A stretch of 64,000 bases of DNA from Nocardioides sp. BGMRC 2183 (GTDB lineage Bacteria; Actinomycetota; Actinomycetes; Propionibacteriales; Nocardioidaceae), in NCBI GenBank assembly GCA_008123405.1, contig VSSA01000004.1:1-64000 (forward strand), written 5' to 3'. Of the stretch, positions 16,773 through 24,183 are shown in pieces (the stretch's first letter is position 1; every line of letters begins with the position of its first letter). The position numbers and the translations under genes are program-made. The notes under the pieces are model-generated. The model searched no databases, was not told the DNA's origin, and saw only the letters and a list, made by a program, of their open reading frames with translations.

Positions 16773-17669
16773 ATGAGCATCTACCTCAACAAGGACAGCA
16801 AGATCATCGTCCAGGGCATCACCGGCGGCATGGGTGCCAAGCACACCGCCCTGATGCTCGACTCCGGCGCCACCATCGTGGGCGGCGTGAACGCCCGCAA
16901 GGCCGGCACCACCGTGTCCCACAAGGACAAGGACGGCAACGACGTCGAGCTGCCGGTCTTCGGCACCGTCGCCGAGGCGATGAAGGAGACCGGCGCCGAC
17001 GTGTCGGTCCTCTTCGTGCCGCCGGCCTTCACCAAGGACGCCTGCATCGAGGCCATCGACGCCGAGATGCCGCTGATCGTGGTGATCACCGAGGGCGTTC
17101 CGGTCCAGGACACCGCCGAGGTCTGGTCCTACCTGCAGGGCAAGTCGACGCGGATGATCGGGCCGAACTGCCCGGGCATCATCACGCCCGGCGAGTCGCT
17201 GGCAGGCATCACCCCGCACACCATCACCGGCTCCGGCCCGGTCGGTCTCGTGTCGAAGTCGGGCACGCTGACCTACCAGATGATGTACGAGCTGAAGGAC
17301 TTCGGCTTCTCCACCGCGATCGGCATCGGTGGCGACCCGATCGTGGGCACCACCCACATCGACGCCCTCCAGGCCTTCGAGGACGACCCGGAGACCAAGG
17401 TGATCGTGATGATCGGTGAGATCGGTGGCGACGCGGAGGAGCGTGCCGCCGCCTACATCAAGGAGAACATCACCAAGCCGGTCGTCGGGTACGTCGCGGG
17501 CTTCACCGCCCCCGAGGGCAAGACGATGGGTCACGCAGGCGCGATCGTGTCCGGCTCCGCCGGCACCGCCGCCGCCAAGCAGGAGGCCCTCGAAGCCGTC
17601 GGTGTGAAGGTCGGCAAGACGCCGTCGGCCACCGCGGATCTGGCGCGGGAGATCCTGCAGAGCCTCTGA
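16773..17669 (+). CDS. sucD: Succinyl-CoA synthetase alpha subunit
   Basis: This 298-aa partner of SucC begins [18 protein letters not shown]. The phosphorylated active-site histidine lies in [10 protein letters not shown] near residue 253, and [12 protein letters not shown] near 130 and the Rossmann-type CoA site ([12 protein letters not shown]) are complete. It follows sucC in one operon with an AGAAGAGAA site upstream. A long hairpin follows the stop codon and separates it from the convergent membrane-protein gene. Confidence 0.97.
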   Translation: MSIYLNKDSKIIVQGITGGMGAKHTALMLDSGATIVGGVNARKAGTTVSHKDKDGNDVELPVFGTVAEAMKETGADVSVLFVPPAFTKDACIEAIDAEMPLIVVITEGVPVQDTAEVWSYLQGKSTRMIGPNCPGIITPGESLAGITPHTITGSGPVGLVSKSGTLTYQMMYELKDFGFSTAIGIGGDPIVGTTHIDALQAFEDDPETKVIVMIGEIGGDAEERAAAYIKENITKPVVGYVAGFTAPEGKTMGHAGAIVSGSAGTAAAKQEALEAVGVKVGKTPSATADLAREILQSL

Positions 17670-17704
17670 TCGGGCTCGGTCGCGGCACCGCCGCGATGAC
17701 GTAC

Positions 17705-17740
17705 GACGGCCCCGCCCTCCACCCGGAGTGCGGGGCCGTC
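17705..17740. terminator. Bidirectional terminator after sucCD
   Basis: An 11-bp perfect GC-rich stem (GACGGCCCCGC with GCGGGGCCGTC) can extend inward by a further CTCC/GGAG pairing. It has no U-tract, as is common in actinobacteria, and lies between convergent genes. Confidence 0.75.
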
Positions 17741-17775
17741 GGCGTTCGTGGGAGCGACGCCCAGCCAAGCTGGAT

Positions 17776-19269
17776 TCAGCCCACGCCCTGGACCAGGTCG
17801 TCGAGCGCGTAGAAGGCCGGGTCGGCGTCGGCGAGCATGCCGTCGAGCATCGCGTTGCCGGCATCCAGCGTGCCGCCGCCCTCCTCGACGCCGGTCATCA
17901 GGAAGAGGCCGTTGCCGGTGCGGCCGACCCACCACACTTGGGTGGACTCGGTCACCGGCTGATCGTCGCCGGTCTCGGTCAGGCGGACGATCCGGTGCGA
18001 CTCGTCGCCCAGCACGTCGAAGCCGACGTCGTAGCGGGTCATCGACTCGGTGGCGTCGAGGACGCAGTCCTCGAAGCCGTCGACGATGTCCTCCAGCGCC
18101 GCCTGCGCTTGGTCCGTGGTGGCGAACAGGTGGGCCTCGCGGGCGTAGGACTGGGTCGGTCCGCTGAGCTCGGTGGTCAGCCGTGCGCTGGAGTTCTCCA
18201 GACTCGGCGGCGCCCCGCAGCCGGACGCGAAGGAGCTCTCCACGATCGACGGCACCGTGGACGACGGCGCGGTGAGCTCGTAGGTGTTCCGGTCGTAGGA
18301 GTTCCATCCGTCGTCGAGGGGGAAGCCCTCGGGGAACGCGGTCGCGGAGGGGCCGGCCTCCCCGCTGGTCTCGGCGGTCGGGTTGGTCGGCGCCGGATCC
18401 TGGGGGCGTTCCTCACCACCGGGCAGCATCAGCTCGGCCGCGACCGGGAGCATCTGCTGCATCGGGGTGCCGCCGTCCTCGGGGAGGAAGTTGTAGTCAT
18501 GCCCGACGATCTGGATCCGGGCGACGGTGAGCCGGCTGCCGCTGACCGCCAGGCCGGTCTCGGTGATGTAGGCGAAGTCGCCGTACGGGTCGACCTCCTC
18601 CGGCAAGCTCCCGACGCCGTAGTTGGCCTGCAGGATCGTCGCCTCACCGACCTCGGGCTGCTCCACCTCCAACGGGTCGAAGACCCGGTAGTCCTCGGTG
18701 TCGGCAGCCTGCCCCTTGCACTCGGTCACCCAGGACTCGATCGTGGCGTAGGCAGCGGTGGCCTCCGCCGGGGAGTCGAACTCCGCGACCGCCTGGTGCA
18801 GCTGGTTGGAGGGCTCGGGGTCGGTGTTGACGTCGCCCGGGCGCACGTCCGTGGCGCGCAGCTCGAAGTCCCGTTGCTGGATCGAGGCGGCGCCGAGCCC
18901 GCCGAGCGACTCCCGGGCGCAGGGATGGAAGGCGGACTGGCCGTCGCCGGAGTAGGTGTCGGTGGTGAACCAGTCGGCGCCGTCGGAGTAGACGGTCTCG
19001 GCGTCGCTGAGCAGGTCGGCGGCCAGCACCGGCGTCGGGTCGGTCGGGTCGGCGGGCAGCACCTTCTTGTCGCTGTCGGCGGTGAGAGCGACGACGGGGA
19101 CGGCGACGACGGCGACCGCGAGGGCTGCTCCGCCGGCCACCAGCGCGTGACGGCGGCGGCGGAGCCGTTCGCCGCGGCGGCGGATCTCGGACGGTGGGAC
19201 CGGCATGGCGGCTCCCTGGAGGTCGGTGCCGAAGCGGGTCAGCTGGTCGATGGGGTCGTGGTCAGACAT
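17776..19269 (-). CDS. Single-pass membrane protein with extracytoplasmic domain, sigma-linked
   Basis: This 497-aa protein has a short cytoplasmic N-terminus rich in Arg just before one membrane helix (about 41-62), then a 430-residue extracytoplasmic part. That part appears to be two similar halves, each with a pair of cysteines (HPCARES/VTECKGQ and SGCGAPP/FEDCVLD). Its start overlaps the end of the ECF sigma gene by eight bases, the position of an anti-sigma factor or sigma-controlled sensor. No known anti-sigma motif (HxxxCxxC) is seen in the cytoplasmic part, so the role is inferred from context only. Confidence 0.75.
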   Translation of the reverse strand: MSDHDPIDQLTRFGTDLQGAAMPVPPSEIRRRGERLRRRRHALVAGGAALAVAVVAVPVVALTADSDKKVLPADPTDPTPVLAADLLSDAETVYSDGADWFTTDTYSGDGQSAFHPCARESLGGLGAASIQQRDFELRATDVRPGDVNTDPEPSNQLHQAVAEFDSPAEATAAYATIESWVTECKGQAADTEDYRVFDPLEVEQPEVGEATILQANYGVGSLPEEVDPYGDFAYITETGLAVSGSRLTVARIQIVGHDYNFLPEDGGTPMQQMLPVAAELMLPGGEERPQDPAPTNPTAETSGEAGPSATAFPEGFPLDDGWNSYDRNTYELTAPSSTVPSIVESSFASGCGAPPSLENSSARLTTELSGPTQSYAREAHLFATTDQAQAALEDIVDGFEDCVLDATESMTRYDVGFDVLGDESHRIVRLTETGDDQPVTESTQVWWVGRTGNGLFLMTGVEEGGGTLDAGNAMLDGMLADADPAFYALDDLVQGVG

Positions 19270-19774
19270 GGCTGGCTCCTCCTCCCGCGAGGTCGCCGGG
19301 TTCGTCGGTGAGCAGCGTGGCGAGTGCGGTGCGGCCGCGGCTGAGCCGGGCTTTGATGGTGCCCTCGGGCACTCCCACCTCGGCGGCGACCTGATGGACG
19401 GGCAGGTCGGCGATGTGGTGCAGCACGAGGGCCTGGCGTTGGGCTTCAGGGAGCCGCTTGAGCGCGGCGACGAGGGCGACGTGGGACTCGTCGAGAGCTG
19501 GGGTCTCGGTCGGCGCCCCGACGGCGCGGTCGAGGGGACGGGAAGCGACCTTGCGGCGGCGCCAGCGGCTGACGGCGAGGCGGTGGGCGGTGGTCCGGAC
19601 CCAGGCGTCGGGATGGCTGGTGCGGTCGAGCTTGCGGCGATGGGACCAGGCCCGGGCGAACGCCTCCTGGACGCACTCGGTCGCCTCGTCGTAGTCGCCG
19701 ATCATGGCGTAGACCTGGGCGGTGATGCGGCGGAACGAGGTGGCGTAGAAGTCGTCGAACTCGTCGGCGTCCAT
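19262..19774 (-). CDS. SigE-family ECF sigma factor
   Basis: This 170-aa factor has sigma region 2 (FDDFYATSFRRITAQVYAMI, then EATECVQEAFARAWSH) and region 4 (LPEAQRQALVLHHIADL and VPEGTIKARLSRGR). It directs RNA polymerase to a small regulon. The downstream overlapping gene encodes a membrane protein likely to tether or inhibit it. Upstream, a GCAACC-N16-CGTATC element suggests autoregulation. A 638-aa neighbour fuses similar parts in one protein. Confidence 0.92.
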   Translation of the reverse strand: MDADEFDDFYATSFRRITAQVYAMIGDYDEATECVQEAFARAWSHRRKLDRTSHPDAWVRTTAHRLAVSRWRRRKVASRPLDRAVGAPTETPALDESHVALVAALKRLPEAQRQALVLHHIADLPVHQVAAEVGVPEGTIKARLSRGRTALATLLTDEPGDLAGGGASHV

Positions 19775-19809
19775 GCTGCCCCTCCTCGCTGATCGTGGCT
19801 GTCGTGAGG

Positions 19810-19837
19810 GATACGCGGAAGGCGCCTCGCGGGTTGC
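19810..19837 (-). promoter_or_regulatory. Candidate ECF-type autoregulated promoter
   Basis: The minus strand carries GCAACC (19837-19832), 16 bp, then CGTATC (19815-19810), which is the -35/-10 shape of ECF promoters. It lies 36 bp before the sigma gene with a GGAGGGG ribosome site between. The -35 is part of the palindrome GGTTGCAACC, also present before the M23 peptidase. Confidence 0.5.
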
Positions 19838-19870
19838 AACCGGAGCGGAAGAACTTTCCCACCAAGGTTC

Positions 19871-21787
19871 TCAGCGGTAGCGGGGCATCCCGTCAAGACG
19901 CTCGCTGGCCCGGCGGGCGAGTGCGACGAAGTCGGCGTCGGTCATCTGTGCGCCGTCGGCGCCGACATAGATCAGCTCGGCGACGGCGGTGCCCACGCGG
20001 ACCACCGCGACGTCGTACTGGACCGAGTTGTCGCCGGGCAGCGCGGTCTCCATCCGCCAGGCGGTGAGGCTGCTCCCCGCGTCGTCCTCGCGGACCAGCT
20101 CGGTGACCTCGGTGCCGGCGGAGGCGTCGGACTCGGGACAGGCGGCGATCTGCCGGCGCAGTTGGGCCACGAAGCCCTGGGCACGCGCCGGGGGCAGTGA
20201 TCCAGCCACCTGGGTCAGGCCGACGGTGGTCGGCAGGTCGCCTTCGACGAAGACGAAGTTGCGGAAGACGTTGTGCTTCACGCGGGCGCCGTCGTAGGAG
20301 CGTTGCAGCGTGACGGTGTTGCAGCCCAGCACCCGTGCCTGACCCCGGTTGGCCGTCACCTGGCGAGCGGCGGTCCCGACCAGGAAGCCGTACTCCGCCC
20401 CCACCGGCGGCAGGTCGATGGTGGAGAGCAGCGCGGAGGAGCGTGGGACCGGGTACGGCGACACGTCGTCGAGCCGCGGCGCGCTGGGGGCGCACTTCCC
20501 CCCGTCGGCCAGGTCGCACAACCGGTTCACCGCGGTGCCGAGCAGGTTCGTCACACCCTGCCGGTCCGCACGCGCCGCCGGGACGTCGGTGTCCATCGAG
20601 GTGATCGTCACGAAGCTGCCGGTGCGGGCCACTCCGACCAGGTGGGCCGCTGTCGGCTCGGTGGCCTGGAGCAGGAAGACGGCTGCCTCGTCGCCCAGGT
20701 CGGCCGACTCGGCGGTGCTGAGCAGCTGGGTGTGCGGGAGCTTGGTCACGTCGGTGCCGTCAGGCGGGATGCAGGCACTGAACCAGCCCAGGGCACGCTG
20801 ATAGGCGCGGTGCGCGGCGCGACGGTTGGTGGACGCCTCGGCGGTCTGAGCGAAGCGCCGGGGTGTGTCGGTCAGCCGGAAGATCCGGGCCCAGGCGGCG
20901 ACGCCGCGCGGGTCTGCGTACCGACTGCCTTGGCAATGGTGGACCAGCCCGTTGCCGGTCGAGTTGTCGCTGGTCCGGCCCTGGGTCCACGGCCGTCCGG
21001 CGAGCCCGGCCTGCACGTCCTCCTGGGTGAGCAGGGCGGTGTCGGGGAGCTGGACCTGGGCGGTGGGGGCCTGGGAGCTCGCAGCCTCGGGCAGCGGCGC
21101 GCGGTCCAGGGTGGGCCGCACCCCGGCGGCATCGCCGACGGCGACCCCCGCGCCGAGGAAGACGGTGAGGGCGGCGGTGACACCGACCACCGTGTGCGCG
21201 CGGTGCCGCGCGGCGCCCGCGCGGCGGATGATCGTCGCCCGCGGCCAGCTCGCCGACTCGGTGACGCGGGCCAAGCCCGCCAGCGCGGTGTGGATCGAGA
21301 CGTCCTCGGGGACGTCGGGCTGGGTGGCGAAGCGGGCGGCGCCGGCCTGCAATTCCCGCTCGGCCGATTCCACCGGCAGGCCGATCTCGCGTGCCATGTC
21401 GGGCAGGTTGACGGCGGCCAGCTGGGTCAGGATCAGAGCCGAGCGCTGCCGGTGGGTCAGCGCCGACAGCGCGGCCAGCGTGGCCCGGCTGGTGGCGTCG
21501 AGGTTCTTGGACCGACCCCACGGCTTCGCCGTCGTACGACGGGACGCGTTGCGCCACGCGCGGGGGCGCACCTGTGCCTCGGCGAGCTCGGACCGGGACA
21601 GCTTGCGCCAGTGGTGCCAGGCGACGACGAAGGCGTCGCGGACCGCGCTGCGCGAGGCGTTGAGGTCGCCAGTGAGCGCGAACGTCTGCAGCAGCAGGCG
21701 GTCCCGGGTCTCCTTGTAGAACGCGTCGAACCCGTCGGCGAGGTCCTCTGGCGTCGGGGGATCGGTGCGCCGGTCGAGGTCGTTCAT
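19871..21787 (-). CDS. Fused ECF-sigma-like / membrane / extracytoplasmic protein
   Basis: This 638-aa protein joins, in order, a sigma region 2-like segment (about 18-75, FDAFYKETRDRLLLQTFALT and AFVVAWHHWRKL), a region 4-like segment (about 98-155, LSALTHRQRSALILTQLAAV and IGLPVESAERELQ), one membrane helix (about 199-216) and a 420-residue extracytoplasmic part with seven or so cysteines. Region 2 is less conserved than in the neighbouring sigma factor, and the expected basic -10-binding helix is weak, so promoter binding is uncertain. The layout equals the adjacent split sigma/sensor pair in one chain. A candidate -10 (TAGGTT, 21802-21797) lies nine bases before the ATG. Confidence 0.8.
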   Translation of the reverse strand: MNDLDRRTDPPTPEDLADGFDAFYKETRDRLLLQTFALTGDLNASRSAVRDAFVVAWHHWRKLSRSELAEAQVRPRAWRNASRRTTAKPWGRSKNLDATSRATLAALSALTHRQRSALILTQLAAVNLPDMAREIGLPVESAERELQAGAARFATQPDVPEDVSIHTALAGLARVTESASWPRATIIRRAGAARHRAHTVVGVTAALTVFLGAGVAVGDAAGVRPTLDRAPLPEAASSQAPTAQVQLPDTALLTQEDVQAGLAGRPWTQGRTSDNSTGNGLVHHCQGSRYADPRGVAAWARIFRLTDTPRRFAQTAEASTNRRAAHRAYQRALGWFSACIPPDGTDVTKLPHTQLLSTAESADLGDEAAVFLLQATEPTAAHLVGVARTGSFVTITSMDTDVPAARADRQGVTNLLGTAVNRLCDLADGGKCAPSAPRLDDVSPYPVPRSSALLSTIDLPPVGAEYGFLVGTAARQVTANRGQARVLGCNTVTLQRSYDGARVKHNVFRNFVFVEGDLPTTVGLTQVAGSLPPARAQGFVAQLRRQIAACPESDASAGTEVTELVREDDAGSSLTAWRMETALPGDNSVQYDVAVVRVGTAVAELIYVGADGAQMTDADFVALARRASERLDGMPRYR

Positions 21788-21821
21788 GGCCGCTCCAACC
21801 TACGCCAAGCCCCTGAGGCTG

Positions 21822-21853
21822 GATCCGCGGGAGGGCGCACCCTCCCGCGGATC
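21822..21853. promoter_or_regulatory. Perfect 14-bp hairpin upstream of the fused sigma gene
   Basis: GATCCGCGGGAGGG (21822-21835) and its exact complement (21840-21853) flank a CGCA loop. It lies just upstream of the candidate -10 of the fused sigma gene and 8 bp from a MITE-like element. It could be an operator, a terminator for leftward transcription, or a hairpin brought by the element. Confidence 0.5.
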
Positions 21854-21861
21854 GCCGCCGC

Positions 21862-22022
21862 AGCTTGGATTCACCGATTCCTCGCTACTGCGCGCCCCCA
21901 TCCGGGCGCCCTGGCTGCGTCACCGACGCTCGACGGGCAACCAGCCCGCCTTCGCGCCGGGCTCCTTGCCAGCCCACCCGTCTGGTGACGCTCGCTACGC
22001 GACGAATCGGTGAGTCCAAGCT
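21862..22022 (+). mobile_element. 161-bp MITE-like element, copy A
   Basis: The element is bounded by 19-bp terminal inverted repeats (AGCTTGGATTCACCGATTC and, read on the other strand, AGCTTGGACTCACCGATTC). Its interior is alignable along its length with the reverse complement of 49941-50101, which is also 161 bp. There is no coding capacity. It fills most of the 300-bp gap between the divergent fused-sigma and perM genes; the rest holds the hairpin at 21822 and nothing else clear. Confidence 0.75.
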
Positions 22023-22087
22023 GAGCCTGGGGCTGGGCGGCGTGGCAGCGCCACCGGGCGCCGCTCGCGGCTCATCATGGACGGACC

Positions 22088-23407
22088 ATGACGCTGTTGC
22101 CCTCGTCCCTCAGCCGCCGACAGGCGGGCGGTCGCTCACCCCGCGACTCACGCAGTGACGCGCAGGTGCGGCAGGACCTCGCGACACGTCGACCGTTGGT
22201 GGTGACCGCGACCCTCGGGGGAGCGCTCGCTGCGCTCGGGCCACTGATCGTCTGCCTGGCCCTCGGCGTGGTGGGGTGGTACCTGACCGACGCCGGGGGG
22301 CACGGTCAGCCATCTGACGCTCTGCGGGTCGGCGCCTTCGGGTGGCTCCTCGCTCACGGCTCCGGAGTGGTCGTCGACGGTGTCCGGATCACCGCGATCC
22401 CCCTCGGGATCACGCTCGGTTGCGCCTGGGCGACGTGGCGTCTGGGACACCGCGTCGGTGAGGCGGTCTCCGGCCACGGACCCGACGCGCGCCGGATCGC
22501 CGACGGCGAGCGGGATTGGACGGTCCCGGTCACCGTCGCCCTCTTCGCCGCCGGGTACGTCGTCATCGGGGTCTGCGCCACCGTGCTGGCCTCGACCGCC
22601 ACCACCGCGCCCAGCCTGACCCGGGTGATCGGCTCGGCGCTCGGCATCGCAGTGGTGGTCGGTGGCCCGGCGATCGCCCGTGGCGCAGGGCGCGCCGCGA
22701 TCTGGACCGCGCAGGTGCCCTCGTCGGTGCGTGCCGCCTATGGGATCGCCCGCGGCATCCTGACCTGGTGGCTGGCGCTCTCGGCGGTCGCCTTCATGGT
22801 CGCGCTCGTCCTCGACTTCTCCACCGCCGCCAACATCACCTCACAACTCGACGGGGGCGCCGCCGACACGGTGTCGATGCTCGCCCTCTCGGCCGCACTG
22901 GCACCCAACGCCGTGCTGTTCGCCAGCAGCTATCTGCTCGGGCCCGGCTTCGTGATCGGGTCCGGGACCCTGGTCTCCCCGGGCTTGGTGGTGCTCGGTC
23001 CGTTGCCGATGGTGCCGATGCTCGCCGCCCTCCCGGACAGCTCGCCGACACCCGTCTGGACGCCGTGGCTCATGGTGACGCCGGTGCTGGTCGCGGCATT
23101 GATCGCCGGCCGCGCCCTGCACCGGCACCCGACCGGCTCCTGGGACCGGGCCGCGGTCCGTGGTTGCGGTGGCGGCATCCTCGCGGGCGTCCTCCTCGGT
23201 GCGCTCACCGCGTTCGCCGGCGGTGCTGTCGGTCCGGGCCGGATGCAGGAGGTGGGCCCGGTGACCACCGACGTGCTGCTGCATGCGACGACGGCCTTGG
23301 GCATCGGCGGGCTGCTCGGCGCGCTGACGGTGACCGCGTGGCAGCTGCGCGGCGGCCCCGCGCGGGCCCGGCTGGCCGGGCTGCGCGAACGGCTGCGCCG
23401 GCGCTGA
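22088..23407 (+). CDS. perM: DUF6350 polytopic membrane protein (PerM-like)
   Basis: This 439-aa protein has about nine or ten membrane helices, for example 37-63, 93-113, 140-160, 165-185, 215-236, 250-270 and 390-415. Family DUF6350 includes mycobacterial PerM, a divisome-associated protein needed under stress. Placement directly before purN and purH is the conserved actinobacterial order, which supports the call more than any single motif. The ATG at 22088 gives a basic cytoplasmic start. No ribosome site is obvious, so a leaderless transcript is possible. Confidence 0.82.
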   Translation: MTLLPSSLSRRQAGGRSPRDSRSDAQVRQDLATRRPLVVTATLGGALAALGPLIVCLALGVVGWYLTDAGGHGQPSDALRVGAFGWLLAHGSGVVVDGVRITAIPLGITLGCAWATWRLGHRVGEAVSGHGPDARRIADGERDWTVPVTVALFAAGYVVIGVCATVLASTATTAPSLTRVIGSALGIAVVVGGPAIARGAGRAAIWTAQVPSSVRAAYGIARGILTWWLALSAVAFMVALVLDFSTAANITSQLDGGAADTVSMLALSAALAPNAVLFASSYLLGPGFVIGSGTLVSPGLVVLGPLPMVPMLAALPDSSPTPVWTPWLMVTPVLVAALIAGRALHRHPTGSWDRAAVRGCGGGILAGVLLGALTAFAGGAVGPGRMQEVGPVTTDVLLHATTALGIGGLLGALTVTAWQLRGGPARARLAGLRERLRRR

Positions 23408-23426
23408 CCGGCTCGGCGTCACGCCC

Positions 23427-23432
23427 TAGACT
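23427..23432 (+). promoter_or_regulatory. Candidate -10 box for purN
   Basis: TAGACT ends eight bases before the GTG start of purN, consistent with a leaderless or very short-leader transcript. The same hexamer serves the ZTP riboswitch at 24066-24071. Confidence 0.45.
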
Positions 23433-23440
23433 CCACTCCC

Positions 23441-24058
23441 GTGTCACAGCCGCCCACACGTCTGGTTGTCCTCGTCTCCGGGGCCGGCAGCAACCTCCAA
23501 GCACTGATCGACGCTGCGGCCGACCCCGGCTACGGCGCCCAGGTGGTCGCCGTGGGCGCGGATCGCGACGGCATCGAGGGGCTGGCGCGGGCCGAGCGGG
23601 CCGGGATCGAGACCTTCGCGCTGCGAGTGAGTGACCACGAGTCCCGCGCGGAGTGGGACGCGGCGCTCGCGGAGCGGGTGGCGTCGTACCGACCCGACCT
23701 GGTGGTGCTGGCCGGCTTCATGAAGCTGGTCGGCGACGACTTCCTGGCTGCTTTCGGCGGACGCACGGTCAACACCCACCCGGCGCTGTCGCCGTCGTTC
23801 CCCGGCATGCACGGCCCCCGGGACGCCCTCGCCTACGGCGTCAAGGTCACCGGGGCGACGCTCTTCGTCGTCGACGCAGGTGTCGACACCGGCGCGATCG
23901 TGGCGCAGACCGTGGTGCCGGTCGAGGACGCCGACACCGTCGAGACGCTGCACGAGCGGATCAAGGTCGCCGAGCGCGCCATGCTGGTCGACACCGTGGG
24001 ACGGATGGCCCGGGAGGGCTTCGTGGTCGACGAGCGGCGGGTTCGCCTCGGCGGCTGA
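23441..24058 (+). CDS. purN: Phosphoribosylglycinamide formyltransferase
   Basis: This 205-aa enzyme transfers a formyl group from 10-formyl-THF to GAR in purine synthesis. It has VLVSGAGSNLQALIDA at the N-terminus, AGFMKLVG, the active-site block TVNTHPALSPSFPGMHG with the catalytic Asn and His, and the second catalytic signature GVDTGAIVAQ. It starts with GTG, 33 bp after perM and just upstream of the purH riboswitch. The formyl-THF it uses is made by FolD, encoded 15 kb downstream. Confidence 0.96.
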   Translation: MSQPPTRLVVLVSGAGSNLQALIDAAADPGYGAQVVAVGADRDGIEGLARAERAGIETFALRVSDHESRAEWDAALAERVASYRPDLVVLAGFMKLVGDDFLAAFGGRTVNTHPALSPSFPGMHGPRDALAYGVKVTGATLFVVDAGVDTGAIVAQTVVPVEDADTVETLHERIKVAERAMLVDTVGRMAREGFVVDERRVRLGG

Positions 24059-24065
24059 CCACCTT

Positions 24066-24071
24066 TAGACT
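24066..24071 (+). promoter_or_regulatory. -10 box of the purH riboswitch transcript
   Basis: TAGACT lies just downstream of purN, and a start about seven bases later (near 24078) would place the RNA 5' end exactly at the ZTP aptamer. Confidence 0.5.
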
Positions 24072-24077
24072 TCACCC

Positions 24078-24143
24078 CACACGACTGGCGCAGGTGGGGG
24101 ACCACCGGGGAGTGACGAGTCGGCATCGACCGCCTGGGTGCCC
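24078..24143 (+). ncRNA. ZTP (pfl) riboswitch upstream of purH
   Basis: The leader holds the conserved pieces of the pfl motif in order: CGACTGGCG, ACCACCGGGGAGTG, then CCGCCTGGGTGC at 24130-24141. This class binds ZTP/ZMP, which accumulates when 10-formyl-THF is short, and turns on purine and folate genes. Placement directly before purH, whose product uses AICAR (ZMP) and formyl-THF, is classical. An expression platform is not obvious in the 40 nt that remain before the GTG. Confidence 0.88.
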
Positions 24144-24183
24144 CTCATCGACACTGTGACGAACGATGAGGGAGATCAACCCA

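Noticed and set aside
17763-17776. AGCTGGATTCAGCC resembling an end of the MITE-like element
   Set aside because: Only about nine bases match one end, there is no partner end 161 bp away, and it partly overlaps the end of a coding region.
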